Positions 34,273-44,886 of a DNA stretch of 64,000 nt are shown here, in pieces. Location of the stretch: NCBI GenBank assembly GCA_951812925.1, contig OX638372.1, positions 10,693,410-10,757,409 of the forward strand, written 5' to 3'. Under the pieces are notes generated by a model that saw only the letters and a list, made by a program, of their open reading frames with translations, made no database searches and was not told the DNA's origin. The position numbers and the translations under genes are program-made. Each line of letters starts with the position of its first letter. Within the stretch, counting starts at the first letter, position 1. The stretch comes from Calliopum simillimum. Lineage: Eukaryota > Arthropoda > Insecta > Diptera > Lauxaniidae.

Positions 34273-34614
34273 AATTATTTGAAGTTGAGCTGTTTGGTCA
34301 TGTTAAAAATGAAAATTCAAAAAGTTATTTTAATTTTTACGTTCGCCGTTTTTGTTAGTGACCAGTTTTTAATTATTTTATTTATTTATTTGTACAACAA
34401 GTCAGTCGTATTTTCAATGTAATAATTCTATGAGTAATATTAAGTTATAATTATTGTATTAATTTCTAATTAATTGTTCCTTTTTAGAAAGTTTTTTAAA
34501 TAAATTGTTCCTGAGGAAGTGGAGAATTATCCACGAAACGTCTAACGTAAAAATTAAAATAACTTTTTGAATTTTTATTTTTAACATGACCAAACAGCTC
34601 AACTTCAAATAATT
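34273..34614 (+). mobile_element. Penelope-like terminal fragment in inverted arrangement
   Basis: Arms 34273-34343 and 34544-34614 (71 bp each) are near-perfect reverse complements sharing GAAGTTGAGCTGTTTGGTCA and TTGAATTTTTATTTTTAAC. The ~200-bp spacer ends in a hammerhead-like motif. The right arm begins at 34544, one base after T34543, which follows the predicted cleavage after C34542. Penelope-like elements are known for inverted partial terminal repeats and hammerhead motifs, so this is the best fit. No reverse transcriptase or GIY-YIG sequence was recognised here. Confidence 0.6.
34507..34546 (+). ncRNA. Hammerhead ribozyme-like motif 2 (degraded stem I)
   Basis: CTGAGGA (34511-34517) is followed by one extra A, then a perfect 5-bp stem II GTGGA/TCCAC (34519-34523, 34530-34534) with loop GAATTA. 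GAA (34535-34537), the palindrome ACGT (34538-34541) as stem III and C34542 as the cleavage base follow. Stem I is GTT (34507-34509) with AAC (34544-34546) and a C/T mismatch at the junction. Layout and extra base are the same as in motif 1, though the sequences differ. The weak stem I suggests it is now inactive or needs a partner copy. Confidence 0.62.
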
Positions 34615-35227
34615 AAAACACAAATTGGTCAAACTTATTATTCAAATTCAAATACTTATAAGCAACTTCAAGCATCCAATAATAGACATAATTGAACCAC
34701 TTTGCATTGACTTTTCAATATATGCGACGATATCAAAATATAAAAAATTTGGAACAATCACTTTGGGTACATGGAAAGGTACTTGGGTTTCGCAGGCTTA
34801 CAAGAAACCTAGATCATCGAGAAGCACTTAAGCTAGAAAAAAAAATTTACGAAACCAAAAATGCATTTAATTTTTCACTTCAGGATATTACCCGGAGACT
34901 ATAAGACATAAAACTTCAACAAAATCGTCAAATCAAAGTTAAAAAGGGAAAACATTTAACATTTGCATAAGAGTAAGTTTAGTGATAGGAGAAATACTGA
35001 CTCCCTACTTCATCACAATCACCTATCAAAGATTGCCACTAACCTCTTGAGAAGAATCCCCAAGGCTTTAAAGAAGGTGTTAGACCTAAAGTCGACTACC
35101 ATAGAACATTGAAGAAAGAAATCCAAGAATCGAGAAGGCTGTGGGAAGAGATCAAAGTCATTGCAAGGATTCACTTTCAATTGAGATGATGAATTTTGCA
35201 ACATTGCTTATGTATGTGCTGCAAGTA
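34615..35227. other. Unresolved, normal-complexity DNA
   Basis: About 60-70 codons are open in two overlapping plus frames (34625-34904). One contains RRYQNIKNLEQSLWVHGKV and LEKKIYETKNAFNF, which looks protein-like but is not one I recognise. It may be part of the retroelement whose ends carry the hammerhead motif at 34507-34546. The part from 34980 to 35200 is of balanced composition with no recognisable content. Confidence 0.3.
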
Positions 35228-36175
35228 TAACTTTTTGATTATGTTATGGCACTTACGGTAACCCCGAGAGGTATGGCACCTTTTTCGTTGAACTTCTATA
35301 ACGCCAAAATTAAGCAAATTTATCCTTTATTTAATTTAAAACAAATAATAGTAATTCAACTCAAACAAATACATTTAAAAAATACTCGTATGTTTTCTTT
35401 TCAATTTTACAAAAATGCCAAATCAACCGAGATTATGAGTGGAATGGCACCATATTATGGGAGATTTGGCACCCTAAGTCGCTTTTGTTTCTGTTGCCAG
35501 AATCAATGGATGCTTTCGTGTAAGATGTGCATGTTTTATGTGACCACATGCGGCACATTAGGCATTGAATCCAATCATCTAGTTAAGTGTTTATGCCTAG
35601 TCTTCTCCACATCCAACCCACCCATCAGATTCATCTTGGAAGTAAATACTTTCTTCACTTTCATCGGAGAAAGCATCAGCTAATTTTTTTCTTTTCTGCT
35701 CAACCACATTATCAGAAGACGTTTGAATTCTTGCCGTTTATTTTCTTGTGTTTGGCTTGGAGTTTTTGAAGCCGTTGTTATAGTCGAGATTTCACTTAAC
35801 GTATTTTCTGACGAGATATCATATTCAGGGTTTTCATATTAGCAAAAACTTCAAATTTATCAGGTATAAATGAAAATGAAGTCATTGAGGGTCCCACCTG
35901 ACTGAAATGCTGCGATACTGGAGTGACTGTAAGTTCAAGCGCTTCATAAGTATTTATCCTCTTAAGTATCTTGTTACGTGCAAGGAGAGAAATGGCACCC
36001 AAACCATATCACCCTCAGAAATTGGGTGTCATTTCTCCTTTTTTGGTCTATTTCGAATAAAAATGCCACTAAACTAATAAACAGGTTTTCATTCAAAAAC
36101 GAAATCATATTCAAATATTGAAATTGAAATGGGTGTCAAATCACCTGGGGGTGCCACATCTCCTAGGTCAAGTTA
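35228..36175 (-). mobile_element. pogo-like element with GGCACC-rich ends
   Basis: Ends are TAACTTTTTGATTATGTTATGGCAC on the left and, read inward on the minus strand, TAACTTGACCTAGGAGATGTGGCACC on the right. TA is available at both borders. Subterminal words GTATGGCACC, GTGCCAAATCTCCC and GGGTGTCATTTCTCC recur near both ends. The minus strand contains a transposase remnant. A truncated relative lies at 21457-21690. Confidence 0.6.
35493..35579 (-). pseudogene. pogo-type transposase, C-terminal zinc-finger remnant
   Basis: On the minus strand DDWIQCLMCRMWSHKTCTSY is readable, a W.QC..C..W.H..C pattern like the PHD-type finger at the C-terminus of many insect pogo/Tigger-like transposases. 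It is bounded by stops and frameshifts; upstream only scattered minus-strand fragments are open (35796-36002). The catalytic DDE core could not be recognised. The assignment rests on the cysteine/tryptophan pattern and on the TA-flanked ends. Confidence 0.45.
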
Positions 36176-36639
36176 GACTATAAAGTTTTTATCTTCGAAA
36201 GGATGTCTGTGGTAGGTTTCCACTCCGAAGATGATCTGTGAAGCAAAATGAGTGTTAAAGAAAAGAAAATTTTTGTCAACAATTTGACCAAAAATTTTCA
36301 GAAAAATTTGTTTTAATTTCAAGCAAAAAATTCATGCAAGTAAGCGTAATTTAAGAACTTTTGTAACAAGAATACAGATTGAAATTTTTGCTGTAGACTT
36401 ACCCTTCTAAGCTATGGAAAAATTAAAAAATAATTTAATTTTCATAAAAAAAAATTTTATGAGAAAAGAAAAAAATCCTGATAGTTTTTCGAAATTTCTT
36501 AATAAAATTTTATTATAATAATATTGTAAAATGTTGAAGGTAGGAATTTGCAGTCAGTTTTTCAAAAAACATAACTATATAAAGAAATTATACTGTTAAT
36601 ATCAAGACCAAATGAAAAAAAAAAAAAAAAAATTCCATC

Positions 36640-37030
36640 ATATAAAAATTGTATAAAAAAGATACAACATGGCAAAATGTTTTGATGAGATAAAATATTT
36701 TGAAACAAAAATATGAAGTATGACATAGGAAAGAAATCGCATGCAACTACATTTTTATAAACAATTTTTTTTTTTAAATTTTTGTGAAGTTTTATAATAT
36801 CTGTGAGGTAAAATATCATGCAATAAAGCTTTGAATCTAAAAAAATAGTACGATAAGAACTTAATACGATAAAAGTTTCATGAGATAAATTTGAAAGTTC
36901 ATTAACAATTGCATTGTAAACAAAAAACTTCATTAGCTAAAAATCGCATGAAATTAAAAATCTTTTGACAAAAAAATTTCATGCGATAAAAAATCTCATG
37001 CAATAAAAAATCTCATGAGATAAAAAAATG
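36640..37030 (+). repeat. Degenerate CATGCGATAAAAAATCT repeats
   Basis: In the last 100 bp, AAAATCTCATGCAATAAAA, AAAATCTCATGAGATAAAA and ATTTCATGCGATAAAA follow at about 20-bp spacing. Upstream, looser forms (ATCATGCAATAAAG, AGTTTCATGAGATAAA, GTACGATAAGAAC) extend to about 36640. It appears to be an old minisatellite. Confidence 0.55.
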
Positions 37031-38362
37031 AATGCTTTTATGAGACCATATTTTATAAAAATTTATTGCGCAGATTTTCTGTGAAAAATCTTCAAGGCTC
37101 TTTCCCTTACAAAATAATTTGGCTCGTTTGCATCTTCAGCTTAAGAACAAAATTTTTACCAACACCATCGTATGAGCTTGTCTTAAATTTATCACAATAT
37201 TGGTGAGCATACATATACATATTACAACTAAGTCAATTTTGTGCAGCTTCAGTTACCTGCTGTATCATGCAATCGATAAAGTTCTTTCTAAGTCTTCCCG
37301 CTATACAGTAAATAATTGTGTATCCTTTAAGAGGTGTTGAAAAGTAGCAACCTCTTTTTAAATACAACAACAACAATAACAACAACAACAACTCATTTCG
37401 CAAAAACGAACCACAATTTTCAATTATGCAGAAAAAATTGACACCAACAGGCAACCGAGACAACAATAAAGTGGTGGCGGTCTTCGTGTTTAAAATTAGA
37501 ATAAGACAGCAATAACAGCAACAACAACAGGTAGAGATTACAAACGCCCTTAAACGTTACGCGCGCTCTTGTAGTAGTAAATGTCAAGTTAATAAGTGGC
37601 TTTTCCTATTAACGTTACCAAGCTAATTTAAATTCCTTAGTTGGCCAAAATAAACTTTGCATCTTCTGGCGATGGTCAGAAGATGTTTGAAAGAGACAGA
37701 CATACTCGTTCATAATGTTCACGCAACGCAACGTAACGCTGTTGCTAAGGAAATGTCAGCTTCGATGTTATTAATTACAAAAGCCATTCATTAAATTTAA
37801 TTACATTACATTGGGTCAACAACAAGCGAACGGGTTGTGTTCAAGGCGCTTTTGGCTGAGTACTCAAGGAGAATAGCCCCGAAAAGTGTTAAGGACCAAA
37901 GTGTACGAAAGGGTGTGTAAAGTCAAGAAAGTATGAAAATTATTGTTTACAATGGGATTCAAAGAGGAAAAAAATTCAAAATATTTATTAGCTGGCGTTA
38001 ACTGAAATTTGCTGTCCTTGAAAATATTCAACAGTTTACAGAATCACATTTTTCAAGTGAAATGAAAATGAAGTGATAATGATAATAAAGTAGACTTTGT
38101 TTAGTAGACGCAGCACTCTTTGAGAAAAGTTGGAATAGGGAGAATCTACCAAGAATTTTTGTAAACAAATATTTCGTATATATAGAAAAGTTTTGAGAAG
38201 GACTAGGGTTATATAATCGGATCTCTCACATACTGTGGGATCTTCCTAATTTTAAAATGTTGCTCTTATTCAGAAAACGGGATCCATAAGTACAATACTT
38301 ATTAAATTTCCCTACAAAATTGTTATAATAGACGGAGAGTCAGCGCTCGGCTGACAATCCTC
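37031..38362. other. No gene recognised; (CAA)n and (ACA)n tracts
   Basis: A CAACAACAATAACAACAACA tract lies near 37366-37390 and CAGCAACAACAACAGG near 37516. The rest is intron-like. A 77-codon minus-strand frame crosses the CAA tract and gives poly-Leu. Confidence 0.5.
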
Positions 38363-39225
38363 ATAGTATCAAAGCTGAATTTTTTTGTGAGTGTTCTTCC
38401 AATAGTAGGTATGAACTTTTGTTTTAGTGAAATCCTGGGAGGTGGCGCCTACGTGAAATATCGGGTGCAAAAGGTCGAGAAAAAAAGTTTTTGCAAATAT
38501 CTCGCTAACGGTTATATCTGCAAAAAAATTAAGTCCTACAATTTTGTATCTCAGCAAATTTCATATCGAAAAATGACGCTAATTGTTTTTGTACGACCTA
38601 TAGCTTAGGAGACATGGTCCAGTGAAATTGGACCTTCCGATCCAACATATAAAATCCATATCTTTTTTCCTTTAGTTGGCCTATTTTATAGTTTCAAAGC
38701 ATTTGCACCAAAATTCGAGACCAATTTCACTCTTGTACAAAAAGTTATTCAGGCACAAAGGTCGAGAAAATTAGTATCTCCCTAATGCTTATTTCGACAA
38801 AAAAATGGTGCTCTACAATTTTGTAGCTCAGAAAATTTCATATCAAAAAGTGGTGCAAATTGTTTTCGTACGACCTACAGTTTAGGAGATATCCTATTTT
38901 AAGGTATTTTGAATGTTGATTTTCAAAGTACTCTAACTACGCCTACGTCATAGAATCATGGCTGAATTTTTTTGTGGGTATTCTTCTAATAGGCAATTCT
39001 AACTATTGTTGTAGTTAAATCGTGAGAGAAGGTGTCTTCGCGAGATATCGGGTGCAAAAGGTATAGAAAATTAGTTTTTTGAAAGTTGATTTTGAAATTA
39101 CTATAACTATACCTACGTCATAGTATCATGGCTGCATTTTTTTGTGGGTATTTTTCCAATAGTAGGTACTGACTTTTGTTTCAGTCAAACCGTGAGAGGT
39201 GGTGCCTTCTTGTTGGTAATATAAG
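38363..39225 (+). repeat. Three diverged repeats related to the palindrome at 48893-51598
   Basis: CATAGTATCAAAGCTGAATT at about 38363, CATAGAATCATGGCTGAATT at about 38950 and CATAGTATCATGGCTGCATT at about 39119 head three similar segments. Each is followed by TTTTTTGTG, a (C/T)AATAG word and a GTGAGAGGTGGTGCC-like word. The part 38735-38895 (AAAAGTTATTCAGGCACAAA, AGTTTAGGAGATATCC) matches the arm at 49028-49195. So an old repeat family occurs both here and in the large palindrome. Confidence 0.65.
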
Positions 39226-41129
39226 ATCAAAATTTAAGCATTGTCATAAGTGTCACTGCGTACAGATGGTTAACTTATCATAAATCCATAAATGGCCAGT
39301 AAATACAATATAAAATTTTCATTGTTTTTGAATGTGGTCAGTAATATTATTATAAATATAAACTTTTCCTGCAAAAACTTGTGGAAACAAGCAATTTGTC
39401 ATGAATGTCGCAGTCATGAGAGTATCACGTTATTTATAAAAAAATTTTCATTAGCTTATTAGCTTTTAAAGAAAACTCTCTCTATTGATAAAGTACATAT
39501 GACAATATTCTAACGTCTGAAAATTTGGAGACATAAAACTGAATACAGCCCAACAAAACATGAATTTTTATAACGTTTTAACTCAAAAATGTAAAAAATA
39601 ATTAATTAATTAAATTTTTTTAGTAGGTATCATGCATTAGCATAATGCGAAAATCACTCCCCAACATACCCTGCCACAAACAAAAAACATAAAAGTAAGT
39701 TAAAAACGCACAAAAAACAATCTCGACAAGAAATTCTACCTGAAACGTGAAATAACTGCATTCTTTTAGAAGGTACAAAGCGGAAAGAAAAAAGCTCTAT
39801 AGTATATGTATAAAATGAAGAAATAAGTATAAAGAGGGAGAATGTGAGAAAACGTGCAAAAAATGTGGTACATTAAAAAAGCGCATCCAGCGGACAAAAT
39901 GAATAAATCCATTTAAATTGCAACATTCATGTCCTGCGGGGCCATTGGAGTCAGCGTAAGCCAGAATACATTTATACAAGTACAACAACAACAGCAAAAA
40001 CAACAATAATAACCAGCTGAAGAAAAACAGCAGTAAAAAGCTTGTACTGATTGCTATTGGTGTTGTTGTAGTAGTCGTCGGTTGACTTGCGTCCAGTGAA
40101 GGAAACACACACAAAATCGTATTGCTGGCTAACAAGCGCTAAAGTTAAAAGGACAATCTGTGTTAAGAAAAATATTATACACGTTTTATGCACGTACAGT
40201 GTATGCGTAAGTTTGTATAGGAGTAATATACGGTGAGAAAAATTTAAAAAAAACTTTTAGCCAAAAGTCCAAGTTACACTTTTGCCAACATTTTTCATGT
40301 TGAGTTCTTTCAGGAACAAAAATGTACGTAATTGAACGTAGTTTGAAGTAAGGCGCCTGTAAGAAACGTTTCCATTGCAAACGTTAACTAGTTAGTGCCT
40401 TGAATTCTCTAAAATATTTCCCCGATTCAGACATTTCTTATTCCAGCTACTTCTTCAGATTCAATCTTTGGGAAGCCTGCCTGCTCCATTATCAAACTGA
40501 CTTTAATGAGTAGAATTTTTCAACTAGTTTTGAAAAACAATTTTTCTCCATGTAACAAAACACCAAATGCAAGTAGTAAGAGACAAAGAAGTACTAAAAG
40601 AAAAGTGTAGTAATAGAAAAAACCCGAGATAACGTAGGAAGAAAAAAAAAAGTATAACAGCAATTGTGAAACCAAAAGGAATGCTAAATCATAGCCAAGC
40701 TTGCACTAGTGGAACCAAAATTATAATTGCATTGGTCCTTCATCCTACTTTCTCATCGTAACCATCGTCGTCGCCATCATTGTGGTGTTTTCGATGTCCC
40801 TCGCAATATCGTTGGTTTCTACTCTATACACCGATTGAAAGTCATATTCAGTGCTACTCCACCATCTATGTTGGCATTCAACAGATGTTCAGAATGAGTA
40901 ACGCAAAATACAAGAGTTGCGTTATGGTGGTGCTGGTTTGCTGCTGCAGCAGTTTGAGTTAAAGAAAATTGCTTTTAATAGTGAAATCGATGAAATGAAT
41001 ATGAAATTCGTTGCTGAAAGTTTTTCTTTACAGGGTCAATGTAATTTTTTTGTTGAGAAATGCAGTTTGGATGCAAATTTGACTGTAAAAGTTCGTATTA
41101 ATGAAAAAAAAAGATGTTGGGTATAAATT
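39226..41129. other. No gene recognised
   Basis: Contains TTAATTAATTAA near 39600, CAACAACAGCAAAAACAACA near 39985 and CGTCGTCGCCATCATT near 40767. Frames up to 112 codons on the minus strand run over simple repeats and show no domain. Confidence 0.5.
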
Positions 41130-42006
41130 GGTCTCAATGGTCGGAATGCTTTGAATAGTTTGAATGATCTCAATGATATAAATGATTTCAATGGTATAAA
41201 TGATCTGAATGGTCTGAGTAGTCTGAATAGTCTGAATAGTCTGAATGGTCTGAATGATTTAAATGATCTGAAGAGTCTGAATGATCTGAGTGGTTTGAAT
41301 GATCCGAACGGTCTGAATGGTCAGAATGGTCAGAATGGTCAGAATGGTCTGAATGGTCTGAATATTCTAAATGGTCTGAATGGTTTGAACGTTCTGAATG
41401 GTAACAATGATCTGAATAGTCTGAAAGGTCTAAATAGTTTGAATAGTCAGAATGGTCTGAATGGTCCGAGTGATCTGAATTGTTTGAATGGTTTGAACGG
41501 TCGGAATGGTCTATATGGTCTTAATAGTGTGAATGTTCTGAAAAGTCTAAATGGGCTGAATAGTCTGAAAGGTCTGAATGCTCTGAATAGTCATAATGGT
41601 CTGAATGGTATGAATGGTCTGAGTGGTCTGAATGGTTTGAATGGTCTTAATAGTCTGAATAGTTTGAATGACCTCAATGGAATAAATTATCTCAATGGTA
41701 TGAATAGTCTGAATGGTTTGAATGGTCTATGGAATCTGAATGGTTTGAATGATCTGAACGCTCTAAATGACCTGAGTGCTTTGAATGGTTGGAATGGTCT
41801 GAATGGTCTGAATAGTCTGAATTGCTTGAACTATCTGAATGGTCTGAATAGTCAGAATGGTCTGAATGGTCTGAGTTGTCTGAATGGTTTGAATGGTCTG
41901 AATAGTCTGAATGGTCAGAATTGTCTGAATGATCTGAATAGTGTGAACGGTCTGAATGTTCTGAATAGTCTAAATGGGCTAAATGGTCTGAAAGGTCTGA
42001 ATAATT
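41130..42006 (+). repeat. 9-bp array CTGAATGGT, about 97 units
   Basis: The unit CTGAATGGT, with frequent AGT or GAT for GGT and TTG for CTG, repeats for about 880 bp with the 9-bp register kept throughout. One frame is open from 41151 to 42008 and reads as Leu-Asn-Gly/Ser/Asp repeats (285 codons); the other two plus frames are closed by TGA or TAG. No single-base change of CTG, AAT or GGT yields a stop, so the open frame needs no selection. Leu positions also vary to Gln, Val, Ile, Pro, Met and His, which argues against a conserved protein. Confidence 0.87.
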
Positions 42007-42134
42007 AAAATGTTTTTAATGGTCCGTGGTCTATGGTCTTTGGTCTTTAGTCTATCGACTAAAGTCGAGTTTCTGGCATATCTTTTTGGTTTATTATTTC
42101 ATATTCATTCTTTAATATTTTATAACGTACATTT

Positions 42135-42382
42135 GAGGGGTATAGAAGCAAAAGCGACAATCTCCATTTTTTTTCTGGGCGTATCTCTTAGTGTTTGACC
42201 ACAAAGCATCATCAAATGCAAGAAGATGGTACGATCAAAGAGGTACAGAATCAAAGACGACAGTCTCTTCTTTGATCATGGATATGTTTGATATTGACAT
42301 CTAGTTGCATTTGATGGTAGCTTGTGATCACAAACACGTTCATAAAAAAATGGAGATTGTCGCCTTTGCTTCTATACCCCTC
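42135..42382 (-). mobile_element. MITE family 'GAGGGG', copy 2, with ATTT target duplication
   Basis: A 248-bp element starting GAGGGGTATAGAAGCAAAAG and ending TTTGCTTCTATACCCCTC, flanked by ATTT on both sides (42131-42134, 42383-42386). Its interior is the reverse complement of copy 1 at 4602-4858: CATCAAATGCAAGAAGATGG and GACATCTAGTTGCATTTGAT both have mirrors there. It has no coding capacity. The ends are better preserved than in copy 1, so this copy is probably younger. Confidence 0.85.
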
Positions 42383-42386
42383 ATTT

Positions 42387-43713
42387 GTCCTTTGTTAGTT
42401 ATTTGTTATATGATTTTTTTCAAGAATTCAAATTTAGTCACCCAGTATATTTGTTATAAATGTTATTGGAAAAAATCGCCTCAAGTTCAAATTGGCTTTG
42501 AAGTGTCAAATCGAGAGTAAAAATATTCATTCCGAATGCAAATCATAAAAATAACAACAACAACAGAAAAGCTAAAAAAATCGAACATAAAATAAAAGCG
42601 AACAATACTACAAGGACTAACTTTCAGAGAGAAATGACTACAAAGGAAAACACTACGCTATACAATCATAGGAGACTTCAAATGGACCCAGATTCAACAA
42701 AAGGAAAATGTTGAGCGAAGAGGTGGTAAGTGGTCTACTACTCGTGTAGACCACATAAAAATGTTGGAAGTATAACATTTTTACAGAGATGTATGGAATG
42801 GATAGTTAATGTTTTTGCTTTGCCCACAAAATGGTCAAAGAAGCGAAGAGCAAAATAAAAAAAATAAAAAATTAAAAAGAAAAATCCCACATAAAAGGAA
42901 AACGAAAAGTGTTCAACGATTAACAGCGAAATAAAAGACACAATAAAAACGATTCACAGGAAAAAAAAAAAAAAAAAAAAACTCAAAAGTATGAGAGTAG
43001 TGTCAGGACAAAGGGATAGAAAAAAATAAAAAAATAATTCAAAAATACGCGACAAAATGCGACTTTTTTTCCTACCCCAACCAATCCCATACACAAAGCG
43101 GCGCGTTTTGTTACGTTTGTAATGTGCGGCATACGCTGTGATGCGCCGCCTGGTGGCACGATTGAAGTCACGTGTTGGCATTTAAGTGTGGACGTGCAAA
43201 ATGAGCCATTTACGTTGGCAATACAACACAAGCGGAAGGACACAACACAATTGGAGTAGCTCAGGTTTTTTTCCTCTGAGAGTCAAAACCGATGTGTTTC
43301 CTGTGTATGCCAGCCAGTCAGTCCAAAAGCCAGCTGCCAGCGAGTAGTCGTTGTAGCTTATAATATGGGTGTCAATGCGAAATGATGACGATACTCGAGA
43401 GAAATAAATGAAAGAATGCGTTGCCAATTCATGTGAAGTGCATTCAAAGCGAAAGAAGTCTTGATGAAGATGGGTGTACAAATTAAGTGATTTAAAAAAC
43501 ATGGAGGAGTTATTGTTGGCAAAAAAGTGAAGTAGGGGGTACTTCTTATTAAAACAAAAAAACAAAAGCTTTGGATGGTGGAGGTCTTATTTTAATTGAA
43601 TAACATTTAAGTGGTTAGAAATTCTTGAGTGGGATTGAAAAGAATTGCTCATAAGCGTAAAGAGAACTTTCTTTGAAATATTAGCTCAGAATGCGTGTTT
43701 CTGCGAAAAAATG
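42387..43713. other. No gene recognised
   Basis: An A run at 42961-42980. The 43060-43350 portion is G/C-richer and of normal complexity, open for 75-127 codons on the minus strand, but without any domain I recognise. Confidence 0.45.
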
Positions 43714-44219
43714 TAGGGAAAAAGTGCCGCCTGCGGGCATGGTTCTGGTGTGGGCACCCGCCCATAACTTTAGACATAAAACAAATGCGTCTGTTCTGAC
43801 AAATGTTAAGCGCGTGTTCTGACAGCAAGAAGTTTTTGTGCATATACCGGTGCAAATAGACGCATTTGCTTTGTGCTGAGAAGAAAACAATTTTTGAATA
43901 AGTCAAAGTCAACACAAAAGTTTTTTTCAATCATATTCCAAGTGCGATAAATCGAAGTGAGTCAATTGAAAACCTGAATGCAATCTATATTTATGCAGTA
44001 AATTTATTATATTTTGTGATTCAAAACCGAAACCAAAATGTTTTCAAAGTGGCTATCAATGTTAAGTGTGGGCCCCGAATTGGTTCGGATGTGGGCACCC
44101 ATCTTTTTTTTATTTAAAGCGTGTTTTTTACTGAAATATCGTCGTGGATGGCAACATTACTAATTTAAATGGTGATCTTATGCCTTTTTAAGTTTTTTTT
44201 AGTGGAATGGAAAGAACCC

Positions 44220-44265
44220 ATAGGCCCTTTAAAGATATCGCAATAGGCCCTTTAAAGATATCGCA
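44220..44265 (+). repeat. Perfect 23-bp tandem duplication
   Basis: TAGGCCCTTTAAAGATATCG followed by CA is repeated twice head to tail inside the pogo-like element. The copies are identical, so it is a recent local slippage event. Confidence 0.9.
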
Positions 44266-44333
44266 AAAAAAAAAGTTGTTTTCATTAAGTGTAGGTAGTA
44301 AGGAAAAAAAATCTTGGCATTGAGTTTCCAGAC

Positions 44334-44635
44334 AAGTGGACCAAAGAGCAGATGGCGGATTGATATAAAAAAATCATGCTTGGCAAAAGAGCAATGTCAA
44401 CAAGGGCTAGAAATTACGTCATTAAGCCGGCTTAGTCTGCAAAACAATTGATTTGGCATTGACGCCGAAGACAATCAAATCTGATTGCAGAGCGACAGGC
44501 GTGATACCACTCGATCCAGACGTTTTGAGTGACGCTGATCTTTTTGAAGCCGTTGAGCAGAGTTTGTTGAATTCGTGTAAGACAATGTTTTCACAAAAAA
44601 TTAATTTTGCTTTCTTCTCCATTTGGTTGCATTAA
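44334..44635 (+). pseudogene. pogo transposase: N-terminal HTH joined to C-terminus
   Basis: KWTKEQMAD, a stop, then YKKIMLGKRAMS and ARNY (44334-44420) matches the psq-type helix-turn-helix at the start of pogo transposases. About 18 bases further, LTPKTIKSDCRATGVIPLDP (from 44459) matches the conserved region after the DDE domain in which Phe-Arg-x-x-Gly-Ile-x-Pro is typical. In the family these parts are separated by a few hundred residues, so the CENP-B-like second HTH and the whole catalytic domain are deleted. Confidence 0.75.
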
Positions 44636-44886
44636 ATTTCATATTTTCCCATTTTTAGCTGATTTTCTAAAGGTGCCCACAACCAAACTAAATTTTTTTT
44701 TTGTCGAAATTGATAATTTTTGGATATAATTTTTCCAACTGATAAAATCAATTTACTTTTGTCACCAGTAGTTAGCTAAGGTATTTAGCTTTCAATTGAA
44801 ACTTATATGTCAGCATAATATAAACATTTGGTCAAAAGTTATGAGCCGAAAACAAAAAGGTGCCCACACCCTGCACTCTTCCCCTA

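Larger units (their letters stand above)
43716..44884 (+). mobile_element. pogo-like element, internally deleted
   Basis: The left end reads GGGAAAAAGTGCCGCC and the right end, on the minus strand, GTAGGGGAAGAGTGCAGGGT, each outside-bounded by TA (43714-43715, 44885-44886). Both subterminal regions repeat GTGTGGGCACC-like words (43757-43768, 44090-44100, 44672-44683, 44861-44872). The middle carries the two outer parts of a pogo transposase joined at a large deletion. The element is non-autonomous. Confidence 0.75.

Noticed and set aside
34625..34904. Small coding exon next to the hammerhead-bearing repeat
   Set aside because: The two overlapping frames look somewhat protein-like but match no family I recognise and have no splice sites I can support; left as unresolved DNA.
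41151..42008. 285-codon Leu-Asn-Gly repeat protein
   Set aside because: The 9-bp array stays open without selection, Leu positions vary to unrelated residues, and no flanking domain or splice signal is seen. Kept as a repeat and a low-ranked finding.
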